A stretch of 64,000 nucleotides of DNA. Source: Arabidopsis thaliana. Its lineage: Eukaryota; Streptophyta; Magnoliopsida; Brassicales; Brassicaceae. The notes under the pieces are model-generated. The model worked only from the letters and a program-made list of their open reading frames with translations. It was not told where the DNA came from and did no database searches. The first letter of the stretch is position 1, and the number at the start of each line of letters is the position of its first letter. This document shows positions 1 through 12,416 of the stretch, one piece after another. The position numbers and the translations under genes were made by a program. The stretch lies in NCBI RefSeq assembly GCF_000001735.4, contig NC_003076.8, positions 930,001 to 994,000 on the forward strand. Reading direction: 5' to 3'.

Positions 1-781
1 GAAGCCCGAGAACATTTTGGTACGTGATGATGGACATATCATGGTGACAGATTTTGATCTCTCTTTGAGGTGTACCGTGAGCCCAACGCTTCTAAACTCA
101 TCATCTCCACTCCATGCGGATGCAATGAGACTCTCTTCGGGTAGCCGCACTGGATCTAACTGCATCGAGCCATCGTGTTTCCGCCCTAAACTCTCCCGCG
201 GATCAGGGCCCAAGAAAAAAGGCAAACAACACCGCATGATGATGAAAAAACTCAAGAAATCTGACCTAATCGCGCGGTTCAAATCATTGCCACAGCTCGT
301 GGCAGAACCAACAGATGCGAGATCAAACTCTTTTGTTGGAACACACGAGTATCTCGCGCCCGAGATCATTAAAGGAGAAGGTCACGGTGCTGCGGTTGAC
401 TGGTGGACATTTGGGATCTTTCTATATGAGCTTCTTTACGGGAAAACTCCATTCAAAGGAGCTACTAATGAGGAGACTATAGCTAATGTGGTGCTTCAGA
501 GCTTGAAGTTTCCTGATAACCCTAATGTGAGTTTCCAAGCTAAGGATCTTATAAGAGGTTTGTTGGTCAAGGAACCTGAGAACCGGTTAGGGACAGAGAA
601 AGGAGCAGCGGAGATAAAACGGCATGCGTTCTTCGAAGGCTTGAACTGGGCGTTGATCCGGTGTGCGATCCCGCCTGAGCTTCCGGATTTCTATGACTAT
701 GGAGTTCCTAATCAAGAAGGGAAAAGCAATTACTTAGATTGCAAGGCAGTTGGGGAACATCTTGAGTTTGAGTTATTCTAG
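1..781 (+). CDS. AGC VIII protein kinase, KIPK-like (3' part only)
   Basis: C-terminal part of a serine/threonine kinase; the gene begins before the window, and the frame is open from base 2 (codons for KPENIL, the catalytic-loop end). Visible motifs are the DFD triplet at 50-58, which replaces DFG and is typical of plant AGC VIII kinases. An insertion of about 85 residues follows, with a basic stretch (codons near 210-265) of the kind used for localisation in this family. Then come the activation segment ([12 protein letters not shown], from about 329) and the DWWTFG helix. The protein ends in FELF, an FxxF-type hydrophobic motif that in relatives docks PDK1. From gene order this should be At5g03640 (AGC1-8/KIPK-like 2); that name is from memory. 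The stop is TAG at 779-781 and no intron lies in the visible part. Confidence 0.93.
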   Translation, partial: KPENILVRDDGHIMVTDFDLSLRCTVSPTLLNSSSPLHADAMRLSSGSRTGSNCIEPSCFRPKLSRGSGPKKKGKQHRMMMKKLKKSDLIARFKSLPQLVAEPTDARSNSFVGTHEYLAPEIIKGEGHGAAVDWWTFGIFLYELLYGKTPFKGATNEETIANVVLQSLKFPDNPNVSFQAKDLIRGLLVKEPENRLGTEKGAAEIKRHAFFEGLNWALIRCAIPPELPDFYDYGVPNQEGKSNYLDCKAVGEHLEFELF

Positions 782-1923
782 AGGAAGATGAAGAAGCTTA
801 CGTATTATTACAGCCTTTCATAGAACTCTTGCTTGTATCCTAAGTTACAGAGTCACTTTTTGGTTTATTATTATTTGTTTCATTTTTTTAAAGAAGTATT
901 GTTATTTTATTTTACTTTTTGTCAACTATTGTTATTTGGTTTTAAATATATATAATTTTTTCCAAATAGAAAATTACCTGACATAAATAGATATTGTGGA
1001 TACTTTTTTTTTTTTTTTTTGATATTGTGGATATTGATTGATATAAATTTTGTTTTTTGAAAATGTTGTGATCCATGTAATGTATAGTCTCTTAAACTTG
1101 AAAATCTGCTCAGTGCTGCTCATATATATCTTGAAATTAGAGTTCATAACAAAACTTTTGCCAAGAATTGTTCTTCCTCCAAGCGTAATATATAATTATC
1201 ACCGAAGCATCCACTTTCAATGTACGATTAAGAGATAAACAAGAGATACTTTGTCAATTGGTTATTGGTTAAAAAAAAAAAGTAACGTACGTACGTTAAA
1301 GATCTGTTTATGTTTTTGTAACGCTTAGTTGTTGCCATGTAAGTTGCTGAGGATATCTCAAAACGGTGAAATCCAAACAAAAAACATAAAAAAAAATTCC
1401 TTTCATTAGATTGTTATCCTACGTTAACAATCCAAGCCAACTCTGAATTATTTTTTATATTCTTAAACAGAAAAATCAAAAATGGAAATACCATAGAAGA
1501 GCAAATAGACATTACAAAAATAAATCGTACTGTTGAATGTACATAAAAAATTTCTTACGCGTAATGCTATGATAGCTTGGCGATGGTCTCGTGACGCAAG
1601 ATTTTTGGTCATATAAATTTTGGACCGTTAATTTTAAAAACCATATAATAAATTAATAATCATAGAAGAAGAAAAAGTTAAAATGGACGATGGGAATTGC
1701 AACTCGGGTGGACCCCACTCAGACACTGATCTTTAAGCAATCGCTTCGTTTCGATTTCGCAATCACAAAAGTAGCAAAAATCGAAAATAAAAAAAACTTA
1801 GTAGCGAACGAACGAACCCGCCCACTCATTTAGTTTCCAGATTTTTCTTCCGGATCTCTCTGCTCTCCGAATCTCCCGAGTTTTTTTTTTTTAATTTTTG
1901 TTTCTCACCGGCGGCGAGAGGAT
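782..1923. other. Intergenic region, kinase 3' flank and SBE2.2 promoter/5' UTR
   Basis: AT-rich DNA without a supportable gene. It holds the kinase 3' UTR, a poly(T) micro-insertion flanked by 13-bp direct repeats (990-1033), and a 16-bp perfect palindrome made of ACGT steps (1283-1298). The stretch from about 1740 to 1923 is pyrimidine-rich and more GC-rich, and is probably the SBE2.2 5' UTR. Confidence 0.7.
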
Positions 1924-4900
1924 ATGGTGGTGATTCACGGAGTGTCTCTTACTCCACGCTTCACTCTTCCTTCTCGACCTCTCAACACTGGCTTTAATGC
2001 CGGCAATTCCACCCTCTCTTTCTTCTTCAAAAAGCACCCTCTCTCTCGTACGCCTCTTTCTCTTTCTCTTAATTTGCTGTGCTCTGTGACGCCATTGTTG
2101 TAACTGACTGTAATAATTGATGATTAGCGAGTTCATTCGTCTATTGGACTAGCTTCATGAACTGTACTGTCTTTTCTTTCGCTGGGGAATACCTCTTGAT
2201 TAGATCCATGTCTGTAGGGAAGATCTTTGCTGGGAAACAATCTGCGGAGTTTGATTCTTCGTCACAAGCTATCTCTGCTTCTGAGAAAGTCTTAGTACCT
2301 GATAATCTTGATGATGATCCCAGAGGTTTTTCACAGGTGGATATCTTTTGTCATCTCTGCTCTTTAATCAGTGAGTTATATACAATGCATAGGCAAATTG
2401 TTAGAGGTTGAACCTTATGTGCATTACATGAAAATATATAAAAAAACAATAATCTCTTCTTTTTTGTAGATATTTGATCTAGAAAGTCAAACAATGGAAT
2501 ATACTGAGGCAGTAAGAACAGAAGACCAAACAATGAACGTTGTCAAGGAGAGAGGGGTGAAACCAAGAATAGTTCCCCCACCGGGTGATGGCAAGAAAAT
2601 TTATGAGATAGACCCCATGTTACGAACTTACAACAATCATCTTGATTACCGGTAAGAATCTTTGTTTCAAGTTGTTTCGTTATTACTATACCTGCTTGAG
2701 ACTTATTATGTAAGCCTCTGAGTCTTATTTATTCAAGGACTATTCTTACAATTGATGTACAAGTTTGTAGCAAGGCGAGATGTTGTTTTTTACTTTTGAT
2801 TCCGGTTATGTATCCTGCATTTTTGTTGGCTGCAGTTATGGACAGTATAAAAGATTGCGTGAGGAAATAGACAAGTATGAGGGTGGTCTTGAGGCATTCT
2901 CTCGTGGCTATGAAAAGTTAGGATTTTCGCGCAGGTAACTATTTGCTACCACCTATATAGTTCTCCAGTAGAATACCAAGTTTAGGCTGTAGTGTCACAC
3001 TGTTTTCATTTCATCACTAGCATATTATATGTTTTCCTAATGGTAGTTACATTGCTATTACAGTGATGCCGGTATAACTTATAGAGAGTGGGCGCCTGGA
3101 GCTAAGGTTTGTTTCTTTTAGTTTTCCACTAGAAAGTTATAAGTTCGTTCTAGTAATTCCTTCATTCACGACTGTAGATAGAATCTTTGCATTTGCTTTA
3201 TGCTCACAAAGTAAATATTGGTCATATAACAAGGGTAGGATATTGTCCTACAGTCACTATGTGGTCGAAATACTGTAGCACCTGTCTCATGTAGGAGTAG
3301 TGATTGGTTTTGCTTATTTAATACTGAATGTAGGAGGTTTAGCATGTTAGTCGAATCTTTATGGCAACCTTTATTTCTTGACTGTATGTGTGTGCATATT
3401 TTACAACTAGTTTGGTTGTTTTGCTAACTTCTGCCGTAGTTTGGCTGTTTTGCTAACTTCTGCCCTCGCCTGTTTCAGGCTGCATCACTTATCGGAGATT
3501 TCAACAACTGGAATTCTAATGCAGATATCATGACTCGGGTATGGCCTACTGACTACTTTGCGTAAATTTCTTATGCTTGGTATATTCATTTGAGATTTGA
3601 AATCTACTGAATTCTGACCAATGATTCTCTCATCAAATCTTTGACAGAATGAATTTGGTGTTTGGGAGATCTTTTTGCCCAACAACACTGATGGTTCGCC
3701 TGCAATTCCTCATGGCTCACGTGTAAAGGTAACTAACAAGGCGCTTCATTCATTCATTCTGCTTCCACCAATTATCACATGTTTTATCTTAAAGAGATGG
3801 TCTCACTGGTGCAAGCAGTCTATATTATGCACAGAAAGATATGTTTTTCTGCTGCGTATGATTAAAACTTAGTTCCAGCATCAGCCATCAGATATAGAAA
3901 AGAGAGAAACCTTTGATTGTTCTGGTCATCTGCTTAGGAATCCAAAAATGCATATTGTATCTACACTGCCTTAACAAATATTCTGCTTATCATTTATGTA
4001 CATGTGGATAATATTGCTATGAGTTACACAGATATTTGGTTAGAAGCTTCTGAGAATATTATGTAATGACGATGAAGTAATTTCTTATGCACAAAACTCC
4101 AGATTCGTATGGATACTCCATCTGGCATTAAAGACTCAATTCCTGCTTGGATCAAGTTCTCGGTGCAAGCTCCAGGTGAAATCCCATTCAATGGCATATA
4201 CTATGATCCTCCAGAAGAGGTAAGGCTCTACAGTCTTTTGAATAATTATCTTGTGGAAAACAATTGTGCCAGTGCTAGTCTGAAATTTTTGAAGATTTAG
4301 ATTTCTCGATAAGTTTTCTCAGTCAATTCCATTTAATATATGCTTACAATTTAATATAAAAACATCAACATATACTTTTGCTTGCCCTTCAACGGTTCCA
4401 AATTTCTTTTTAGGAGAAGTATGTATTCAAACATCCTCAACCAAAGAGACCTAAGTCGCTAAGGATTTATGAAGCACATGTTGGCATGAGTAGCACGGTG
4501 TGTGTCTGGCTCCTTGTCTTAAATAATTATGTTTTGGTCCTTAACATCTGTGTACCAAGCTTCTTTATAACGTATCAATATGCCACACTGTTGGTTTGTT
4601 CAGTATGTTTGTTTGACTATAATAACATAGATCCCAATTTCTGGATATTTCTCTATATCACGTGAATAATGTCAGTGTACTTGTTATGCAGGAACCAATG
4701 GTCAATACGTATGCTAACTTTAGAGATGATGTTCTTCCCCGCATCAAAAAGCTTGGATATAATGCTGTTCAAATTATGGCCATACAAGAACATTCATATT
4801 ATGCCAGCTTTGGGTATTCTTTTAACCTTAGTGAGCTCTAGTAGAACCCTAGATATTTGCATTTAATTATTGTTGCAGAACTATACGCTTTTAGGCCTTT

Positions 4901-7470
4901 GTACCATGATGCTAGCTGTATCTTCAAGCAACTAGTAGTATAGATATCTCAATTCTTATTGGTTTTTCTTACTGAGGAACATGGCCATTTCTATTATGAA
5001 TGCAGGTACCATGTCACAAACTTTTTTGCCCCAAGCAGTCGCTGTGGGACCCCAGAGGAACTAAAATCACTGATAGATAGAGCTCACGAGTTAGGCCTGG
5101 TAGTTCTGATGGATATCGTTCATAGGTAGTGAAGGTTTACATGAAAGCAAACAATGAGATCCACCTTTTGGTCATTTACAAGTCATTGAATCTTCCGACT
5201 CTCTAACCTGTGCAGCCATGCTTCAAAAAACACATTGGATGGACTGAACATGTTTGATGGAACTGATGCTCACTATTTTCACTCTGGACCTCGGGGATAC
5301 CATTGGATGTGGGATTCACGACTTTTCAATTATGGGAGCTGGGAAGTATGTAACTTTTTCGTGAATTTTAATCGAAAATGTAGTGAACATACAACTTCCT
5401 TAAGCACTATCAGTTCCAACAGTCTCTTTTGATCTTTTCTAACAGGTATTACGATATCTCCTTTCAAATGCACGGTGGTGGCTAGAAGAATACAAGTTTG
5501 ATGGATTTAGATTTGATGGTGTAACCTCAATGATGTATACTCATCATGGACTCTCGGTACTTCAAACTTTTCTACAATGGATGGCTAATGCAATCTTTAT
5601 GTTTTTCCCATCTTTCCAATGTTGTATCAGCTTTAAGTATATCTTAGGTCGGTCTGCTGACCTTCTATTTTGTGGGTTTTGGATAGGTTGGATTTACTGG
5701 GAACTACACCGAATACTTTGGATTGGAAACTGATGTGGATGCTGTGAATTATCTCATGCTGGTTAATGATATGATTCATGGGCTCTACCCTGAAGCGATT
5801 ACCGTTGGTGAAGATGTAAGTTTTCTGATTGGCTAAATAAAAAAGTGCTCTACAGAACCATAAGGGATACATATTGTGTATCATATTAAAGATAGTCCAA
5901 AACCAAATTAGTGTGAACTGACAAGAGAAAGTTAGTATATATTTTTTGGTGATCTATGCTAATAAAATCGTTTCATTTCAGGTTAGTGGTATGCCAACAT
6001 TCTGTATTCCTGTCCAAGATGGTGGCGTTGGATTTGACTACCGTTTACACATGGCCATAGCTGATAAGTGGATAGAAATGCTCAAGTGAGTGTTTTCTGC
6101 ATTTTCTTTTAAGTTCCATCTGCTTTAATATTTGGTGAAATAAGTGTCTTACTCTCCTCCATGTTATGCTGTGAAGGAAGAGAGATGAAGACTGGCAAAT
6201 GGGCGACATCATTTACACACTTACCAACAGAAGGTGGTCAGAGAAGTGTATCTCTTATGCTGAAAGTCACGATCAAGCTCTTGTTGGTGATAAAACAATT
6301 GCCTTCTGGTTAATGGACAAGGTATAGATAGATTAGACACCGTTTTACATTAAACTCATTATTAAAAGTTATGTGAGCGGTGTTGTTCGGGTTCCAGGAT
6401 ATGTATGATTTCATGGCAGTAGACAGACCATCAACTCCTCTTATCGATAGAGGAATAGCTTTGCACAAAATGATTAGGCTTATAACTATGGGATTAGGCG
6501 GTGAAGGTTACTTAAATTTTATGGGAAACGAATTCGGACATCCAGGTACTAAATCGATTTAAGCTTGTTTCATTTACTTTCTGTGCAAAAATTTTGAGTG
6601 TACAATTTCTTCATCTACTCCTGCAATATTCAGAATGGATTGATTTTCCCAGAGGCGAGCAGCGTCTTTCTGATGGTAGCGTGATTCCTGGCAACAATTT
6701 CAGTTATGACAAATGCCGCCGCAGATTTGATCTTGTAAGTTCTTACAATTTGGCTGAGTACAACATTACTCAAGATATTTTTCTGTGTATTCTGATTCAG
6801 AATAGTTCATATATAGGGGGATGCAGATTATCTCAGATACCGCGGACTACAAGAATTTGATCAGGCAATGCAACATCTTGAAGAGAATTACGGTGTAAGT
6901 CTCCAAGTTAAAACCTTTGTAGATGATCTCAGTTACCCATTAGCTTTATTCTTATTTTACATTTGAGCAGTTTATGACTTCGGAGCACCAATTCATATCA
7001 CGAAAAGACGAAGCAGATAGAGTAATCGTATTCGAAAGAGGTGATCTCGTCTTTGTCTTTAACTTTCACTGGACCAGCAGCTACTTTGATTACCGCATTG
7101 GTTGCTCCAAGCCTGGAAAATATAAGGTATAATACACATCTAACTCTTCCTTTTCAAACACTGGAGACTTTGGTATTGGTTGTGAAGATAGAATCCGATA
7201 TCTTTCTACATTTCGACATTCCAGATCGTATTGGACTCGGACGATCCTCTCTTTGGTGGATTCAATAGGCTCGATCGCAAGGCAGAGTACTTCACTTATG
7301 TAAGAAAAATAAAACCATTCTAGTCAAAGTTTACATTAATTGTGACTGTTCCAATCTCTTGACCAATCGTGCCAATGCAGGATGGCTTATACGACGAACG
7401 ACCCTGCTCCTTCATGGTCTATGCACCGTGTAGAACCGCCGTGGTTTATGCTTTAGCAAACCACGATTAG
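1924..7470 (+). CDS. SBE2.2: 1,4-alpha-glucan (starch) branching enzyme 2.2, plastid
   Basis: Class II starch branching enzyme: cuts alpha-1,4 glucan chains and re-attaches them by alpha-1,6 bonds in amylopectin synthesis. Coding exons: 1924-2047, 2218-2336, 2470-2651, 2836-2934, 3064-3106, 3479-3538, 3648-3728, 4103-4219, 4414-4497, 4692-4813, 5006-5125, 5216-5345, 5446-5556, 5687-5815, 5982-6085, 6177-6321, 6398-6545, 6634-6734, 6817-6894, 6971-7126, 7225-7299, 7381-7470. All introns are GT-AG and the frame is open throughout. Exon 1 encodes a Ser/Arg-rich plastid transit peptide. A CBM48 domain comes first ([20 protein letters not shown], exons 5-6). The GH13 barrel follows, with nucleophile Asp at 5515-5517 (GFRFDG), acid/base Glu at 5810-5812 (VGEDVS) and the third Asp at 6271-6273 (ESHDQ). 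The product is about 800 residues, normal for SBEII. Corresponds to At5g03650. Confidence 0.97.
3408..3465. repeat. 29-bp tandem duplication in an SBE2.2 intron
   Basis: Two adjacent 29-bp copies (3408-3436 and 3437-3465) differ at two positions. Each contains TTTTGCTAACTTCTGCC. The second copy ends 13 bases before the 3' splice site at 3477-3478, so the duplication doubles a CTAAC sequence that could act as a branch site. Confidence 0.9.
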
Positions 7471-8067
7471 AACTTTCAGACTTTGGATCCAATATCATAA
7501 TCAAGGAAGAGTGTGTGAAAAAATGTTTTTCCTTCATTAGAGTGAAGTAAAGAATCTGGTAACGAAAAAAATGTCTGTGTATACAAGATCACCGAAAATG
7601 TAAAGAATCTGGTAATGGAAAATATCTAAAACATTAAACCAGAAATGTAGCACTTGATTAAAAACCAATTACAACAACCGAAATAAACCGATAATAAACG
7701 CCAGCTGGCCGGTCTTGGAAATGGATAAACAACCGAAATAAACCGATGTATGCCACCAAGCATAATTGCAACGGTATAATGCTTCAAACAAATAAATCAA
7801 ACTAAAAAGGTATCACAACAACTTTTGATTATGATCCCACTAATAATAGTATTGTTGTAAATCTAAAATTTCAAAGGTTTTCAAAAAGGGATCATCTTCA
7901 TAAGATACCGGTTTAATTTGATTTGGTTGCGATGAATAAATCCGGTTAAGACACCAGTCACGCTCCTTTCGCTTCCATTATTAGGAACAAGAAATCCAAC
8001 GGTCATCGTAGAGCGCATCAGATAAACGGCTAAAAAGCAAATTCTCTGGAAGAAGAAGAAGACGAAG
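7471..8067. other. Intergenic region between SBE2.2 and the DUF662 gene
   Basis: SBE2.2 3' UTR and promoter of the next gene. It contains two separate pairs of direct repeats with nearly the same spacing: GTAAAGAATCTGGTAA at 7547-7562 and 7600-7615 (53 bp apart), and CAACCGAAATAAACCGAT at 7675-7692 and 7730-7747 (55 bp apart). No gene is seen. Confidence 0.7.
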
Positions 8068-9811
8068 ATGCAACCGACAGAGACGTCGCAGCCGGCGCCG
8101 TCGGATCAAGGCCGCCGGCTTAAGGATCAGTTATCGGAGAGTATGAGCTTCAGTAGCCAAATGAAGAAGGAAGACGATGAGTTGTCGATGAAAGCTTTGT
8201 CGGCGTTCAAGGCCAAAGAAGAGGAGATCGAGAAGAAGAAGATGGAGATCAGAGAAAGAGTTCAAGCTCAGCTTGGTCGTGTTGAAGATGAGTCCAAGCG
8301 TCTCGCTATGATTCGCGAGGTTTGATTTCGAATACATTATTTCAATTCGAGTTTTGGTGTGATTCACTTGCTGCTTTAAGTTTTGTTGTAGTGTATATTA
8401 GGTCAAATTCCTATGGCTTATAGTGACTAAAAGGGAAAAAAATTCAACCTCTTTTAAGATTTAGTAGTTGAGTGTTCTAAAATTAGAAAGCTGGATTTGG
8501 TCTTATTTAGGGTTTTTTAATATTTAGGTTCTAGATTTGTGGAACTTTTTAGAAATTTAGAGCATGATTTGTGTTCTAAGATGAGCTCTGTGTCATGATC
8601 TAAACCCGATTGGGAAAAGAAGAAGCTATGAATCAAGCTCTGAACTGAATTTGTGGTGATGTATGTTTGGTGTATTCAGGAACTTGAAGGTTTTGCTGAT
8701 CCCATGAGGAAGGAAGTTACTATGGTGAGGAAGAAGATTGATTCTCTCGACAAAGAATTAAAGCCATTGGGGAATACAGTTCAGAAAAAGGTTTGTGGTT
8801 TGCTATTGAGAATTGTAATGCTTCATATATGTAATTAGGCACCGCGTTTTGAGATAAATTGCTTTACTGTTTATGGATGATGAAGATATATGTATAGATT
8901 GGACCCATTTTATACCGACTTGATACTGAATAATTTTCAGAATGTGTTCAGGAGTCTTATTATTCAAAGCCGTTTTTTTCAAAATGTGCAGGAAACAGAG
9001 TACAAGGATGCTCTTGAAGCATTCAATGAAAAGAACAAGGAGAAGGTGGAGCTGATCACCAAGCTACAGGAGGTTTGTTCAATATGATCTCACTTCTCTC
9101 TCTACAATTTCCAAGTAGTATTTCGTATTTGAATGAACGTTATGGATGGTCTGCGTTTGGTCCTACAAATTGGTGTGTTGTCTATCAAACTAATCGTGTT
9201 TAAGCTGTAGGGCATATAAATTTTACCATTACCTTTGTTTAGAACCTTACAAAATTAGGTAAAGACATTGGTCCCGTAGTTTTGTTCCAAGACTTGGGAA
9301 AGACTCCCATTGCAATAGGTGAAGTCATCTTACCGAGTTTTGGAATCCAGTCTGCAAGTTTGTCATTTTAATAGTTAATTTCTTGACTCTAAAACGGGTT
9401 TCACAATTTGTGAAAAGTGAAGTCAGTGTGAGACTCTAGATCAGGACTTTCCATGTTTGGGTGCTTGGAAATTATTTTCTCCAAACTAGATCCAACGCAT
9501 TATCTTAGCACCTCTATTTCGCAAGTGAGATATCCGAAAGAACAATCATGCGTTTTTGCATGTCGTGTCTGTAATTGCACTATATCCTGTATATTCCATT
9601 GCAACGCTTGTACTATGTGGTGAGCCTGCTAGATCAAAAGTGTTGTTTATATTCACTATGATCGTGTTCTTATGACAGTATTGAGACAGAGAGACTTAAT
9701 GTACTTCTCTTCTTTTTTGATGAATGCGCGCAGTTGGAGGGAGAAAGCGAGAAATTCAGGTTCAAGAAGCTGGAGGAGCTAAGCAAGAACATTGATCTAA
9801 CCAAACCTTAG
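8068..9811 (+). CDS. Small coiled-coil protein, DUF662 (RAB6-interacting golgin-like) family
   Basis: Four coding exons, 8068-8319, 8680-8790, 8992-9072 and 9734-9811, all in phase 0, give a 173-residue protein. The N-terminus is Gln/Pro/Ser-rich (TETSQPAPSDQGRR). The rest is almost wholly charged heptad-like helix (EEEIEKKKMEIRERVQAQL, ETEYKDALEAFNEKNKEK), predicted to be a continuous coiled coil. The sequence MSFSSQMKKEDDELSMKALSAFKAKEEEI is the conserved block of the plant DUF662 family, which is often named after golgin RAB6-interacting proteins. No enzymatic motif, signal peptide or membrane segment is visible. Corresponds to At5g03660. The biochemical role is not evident from sequence. 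Confidence 0.9.
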
Positions 9812-12318
9812 TGTTGGACGAGCAGAGTCGCTGGGATTTGGCTATTCAAAGTTCTAAAAAAGTCACTTTTTAGAGTATTTTCATTGTTCTTTTATGATTC
9901 TAGTAATATATATAATTTATAAAATAAAAAGTAAGAAGATATGTGTTTGAACTAGATGTTGCAAAGAAAATGTAACAAAGTTACGATGGCACTACATTAT
10001 CGACGTGATTGGCAGAATTGTAATAGTAATGTAAAGAAACTATGTTTGTTCCGGAGCATTTTCGTACATGATTATATCATCAGCCATTTCAAATCTCTCT
10101 AATAATATGTTTAAGGCCACAATGAAAATTTTGACTTGAAAATTTGAGCTATAAATGTGAAATCAAACTGATGAGCTTGATAGACCAAGTTAATAGAGAA
10201 CATAGATATACACTAGAATCAAGTGAAGAGAGTAGTGCATTATCCCTTTCAATTACTTCAGAAAAGAAAAAAATCTCATTCCCTTCCAATTATGTTATAT
10301 GTAACCAATCAAATATTAATTTGCAGACGAATCCTTAACTAACAAACTTGTCCGATAAAGCCAAAATATTAATATGCTATGTCTTCTTGTAAGAATATGA
10401 ATCTGCTATGGGATTTAAAATTTAGACCAATTTTTTTTAATATAAAAACAAAATAGAATTCAGAGGAAAATGGAATAATCAAAAGGTTTGGTTTGGTGGA
10501 ATAATTAACGAGGTTTCCTTGTATGATCATCTCTCACATTATTATATTGAAAGTGCATGCATCTAGAATAAATCAATAATTAATCATTACTTAGCACATC
10601 TACAGTGTTCCAAGTTTAAAACCTATCCATTAGGAGATATCTCTCAGAACACATACTTCTCATATTCCTCTATTATTTCCCTAAATCTTTTTTTTTGAAG
10701 TTTTTATTTCCATAAATTTTATGTAATGCTTTAATTTTTATCTTTTTAAAACGTCTAACTTTTATTATTAACGTTGATCGTAAGTTTCATGATCTTGAAA
10801 TAACAAATCGTTAATACATCAAGGAAGATTAAAAAAACAATATTGGAAAAATACGTTCTTAATTGTGTGCAATTTTCGCAAACCGATCGGCGACTTGATT
10901 AGCTTTTGTTGGAGAATAGTTGAATTTCAATAATCTTGTGAACAAAGCTTGTCATCTGTGAAATGTTGATATGGCCTAGAATAGTCTCCAAATATATATT
11001 TATGCATTTTCCTTTGACGAGTCAATAAGAGTCATTTTACAATCTCCTTGCATGCTTTGTTTTGTTTTGTATGTTCCTTCGCCGAAATGGTGGAGACATT
11101 AGTATTGTCACCGTCTTTTACTCAGATCAAAATTCTGCGTAAATTTATTATGTGTGTCAGTGTGTGTGTTCTAAGTGGTGACATGAATCGGTGCCGCCGT
11201 GCCGCAATAGTTCGTATATGTTTCTGTTTTAATTAAAGAAATTTGTATGTTAATTCGATACATTTTCCTATAACGAGATGTTCGTGAATGAGTGTAAAAT
11301 ATAAACGTACCGGTCGTGCGTGAGCATGGAGGAAAGCTACAAATCGAGCGACACGATCCAAGTTTAAGATACATACGGAGACATATTGTCTCGCAAAAAG
11401 TCAAAGTCACAAACTTTCTAATTGGACCTAAATAAATTTCCTGTTTCAATAATTCATATGTATCTAATAAATAGGTTGGTGTACATATATATTTTAGCTA
11501 TTATTGAATCCTCTACATAAAATGTATTGGGACATGCTTCTTTCACTCTGCCCATATCTCTTCAATATCTCATCGGTTCACATGAATAGCCGTATACGTA
11601 CAAATACAATTCAATTGATTAATAGAAGTACACGTCTACGTATATATTAGCATATCCAACATCATTTATGCATGGTTTTTATATTGCTCATATTGATTTC
11701 TTGTCTGTTTCCTTATTTTCTTCATATAAAATAACAAAGCATTTCCTTGGAAGCTTCTCAAATAAACATAAAATCCTGAAATTACGAAAGTTAATATTTA
11801 AAAAGATGTATAATTGTATACCAAATTAATTAGTGAAACATGCACCCATGCAAATATTTTAAAATATATATAAGAAATTCGTGGACATCTCTGTAATAAG
11901 TCACACTCACACTGTCACACGTTACATATATAATTGGGACACTCACATATATATATATATATATATATATATCTACATGGAACCTGAGCTTTGTAAAAGA
12001 AAAGAGGTTAAATTATGTGGATTCCAAAATTTGCCAATTTGGTAACCTTGCTCATATAAATACATATCAAATTCTGTGTCAAATATTTTTCATTTTGGTT
12101 ATAAATTAACGTTGAATAACTACAGAATATATATTTGTCCAAAAAAAGGAGATATTTGTAGTGGAGTTTTATTGTTCCGTCCTCTATTTTAATCGAATGC
12201 ATTCAAATTACAATATAGGCTTATTGAAACGAACAAAATTACACAAATAATTTGTGGAAAAGAAAAAAAAAAAAAAAAAAAGACGAAACGCGAAAAAAGA
12301 ATCCAATGAGCGAAACGG

Positions 12319-12416
12319 CCACGTCATCAAACCGCGAGTCGGGGGCGTCCATAACAAGCCGTTGAACAAATCGCCGACCTTATTGACACGTGGCGTTATA
12401 TTGTGAAACACACGTG
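12319..12416. promoter_or_regulatory. Cluster of ACGT-core (G-box/ABRE-like) and DRE-like motifs
   Basis: Within 100 bp lie CCACGTCA (from 12319), GCCGAC (12373-12378) and two CACGTG hexamers at 12387-12392 and 12411-12416, spaced 24 bp. Local GC content is well above the surroundings. A TATA-like TTTATAA lies about 140 bp downstream (near 12555). The motifs match known ABRE/G-box and DRE cores. No gene starts within several kb, so function is inference. Confidence 0.4.

Noticed and set aside
11171..11449. 92-residue minus-strand frame rich in Cys and Arg
   Set aside because: No cysteine spacing typical of secreted peptides, no signal peptide, no homology recognised.
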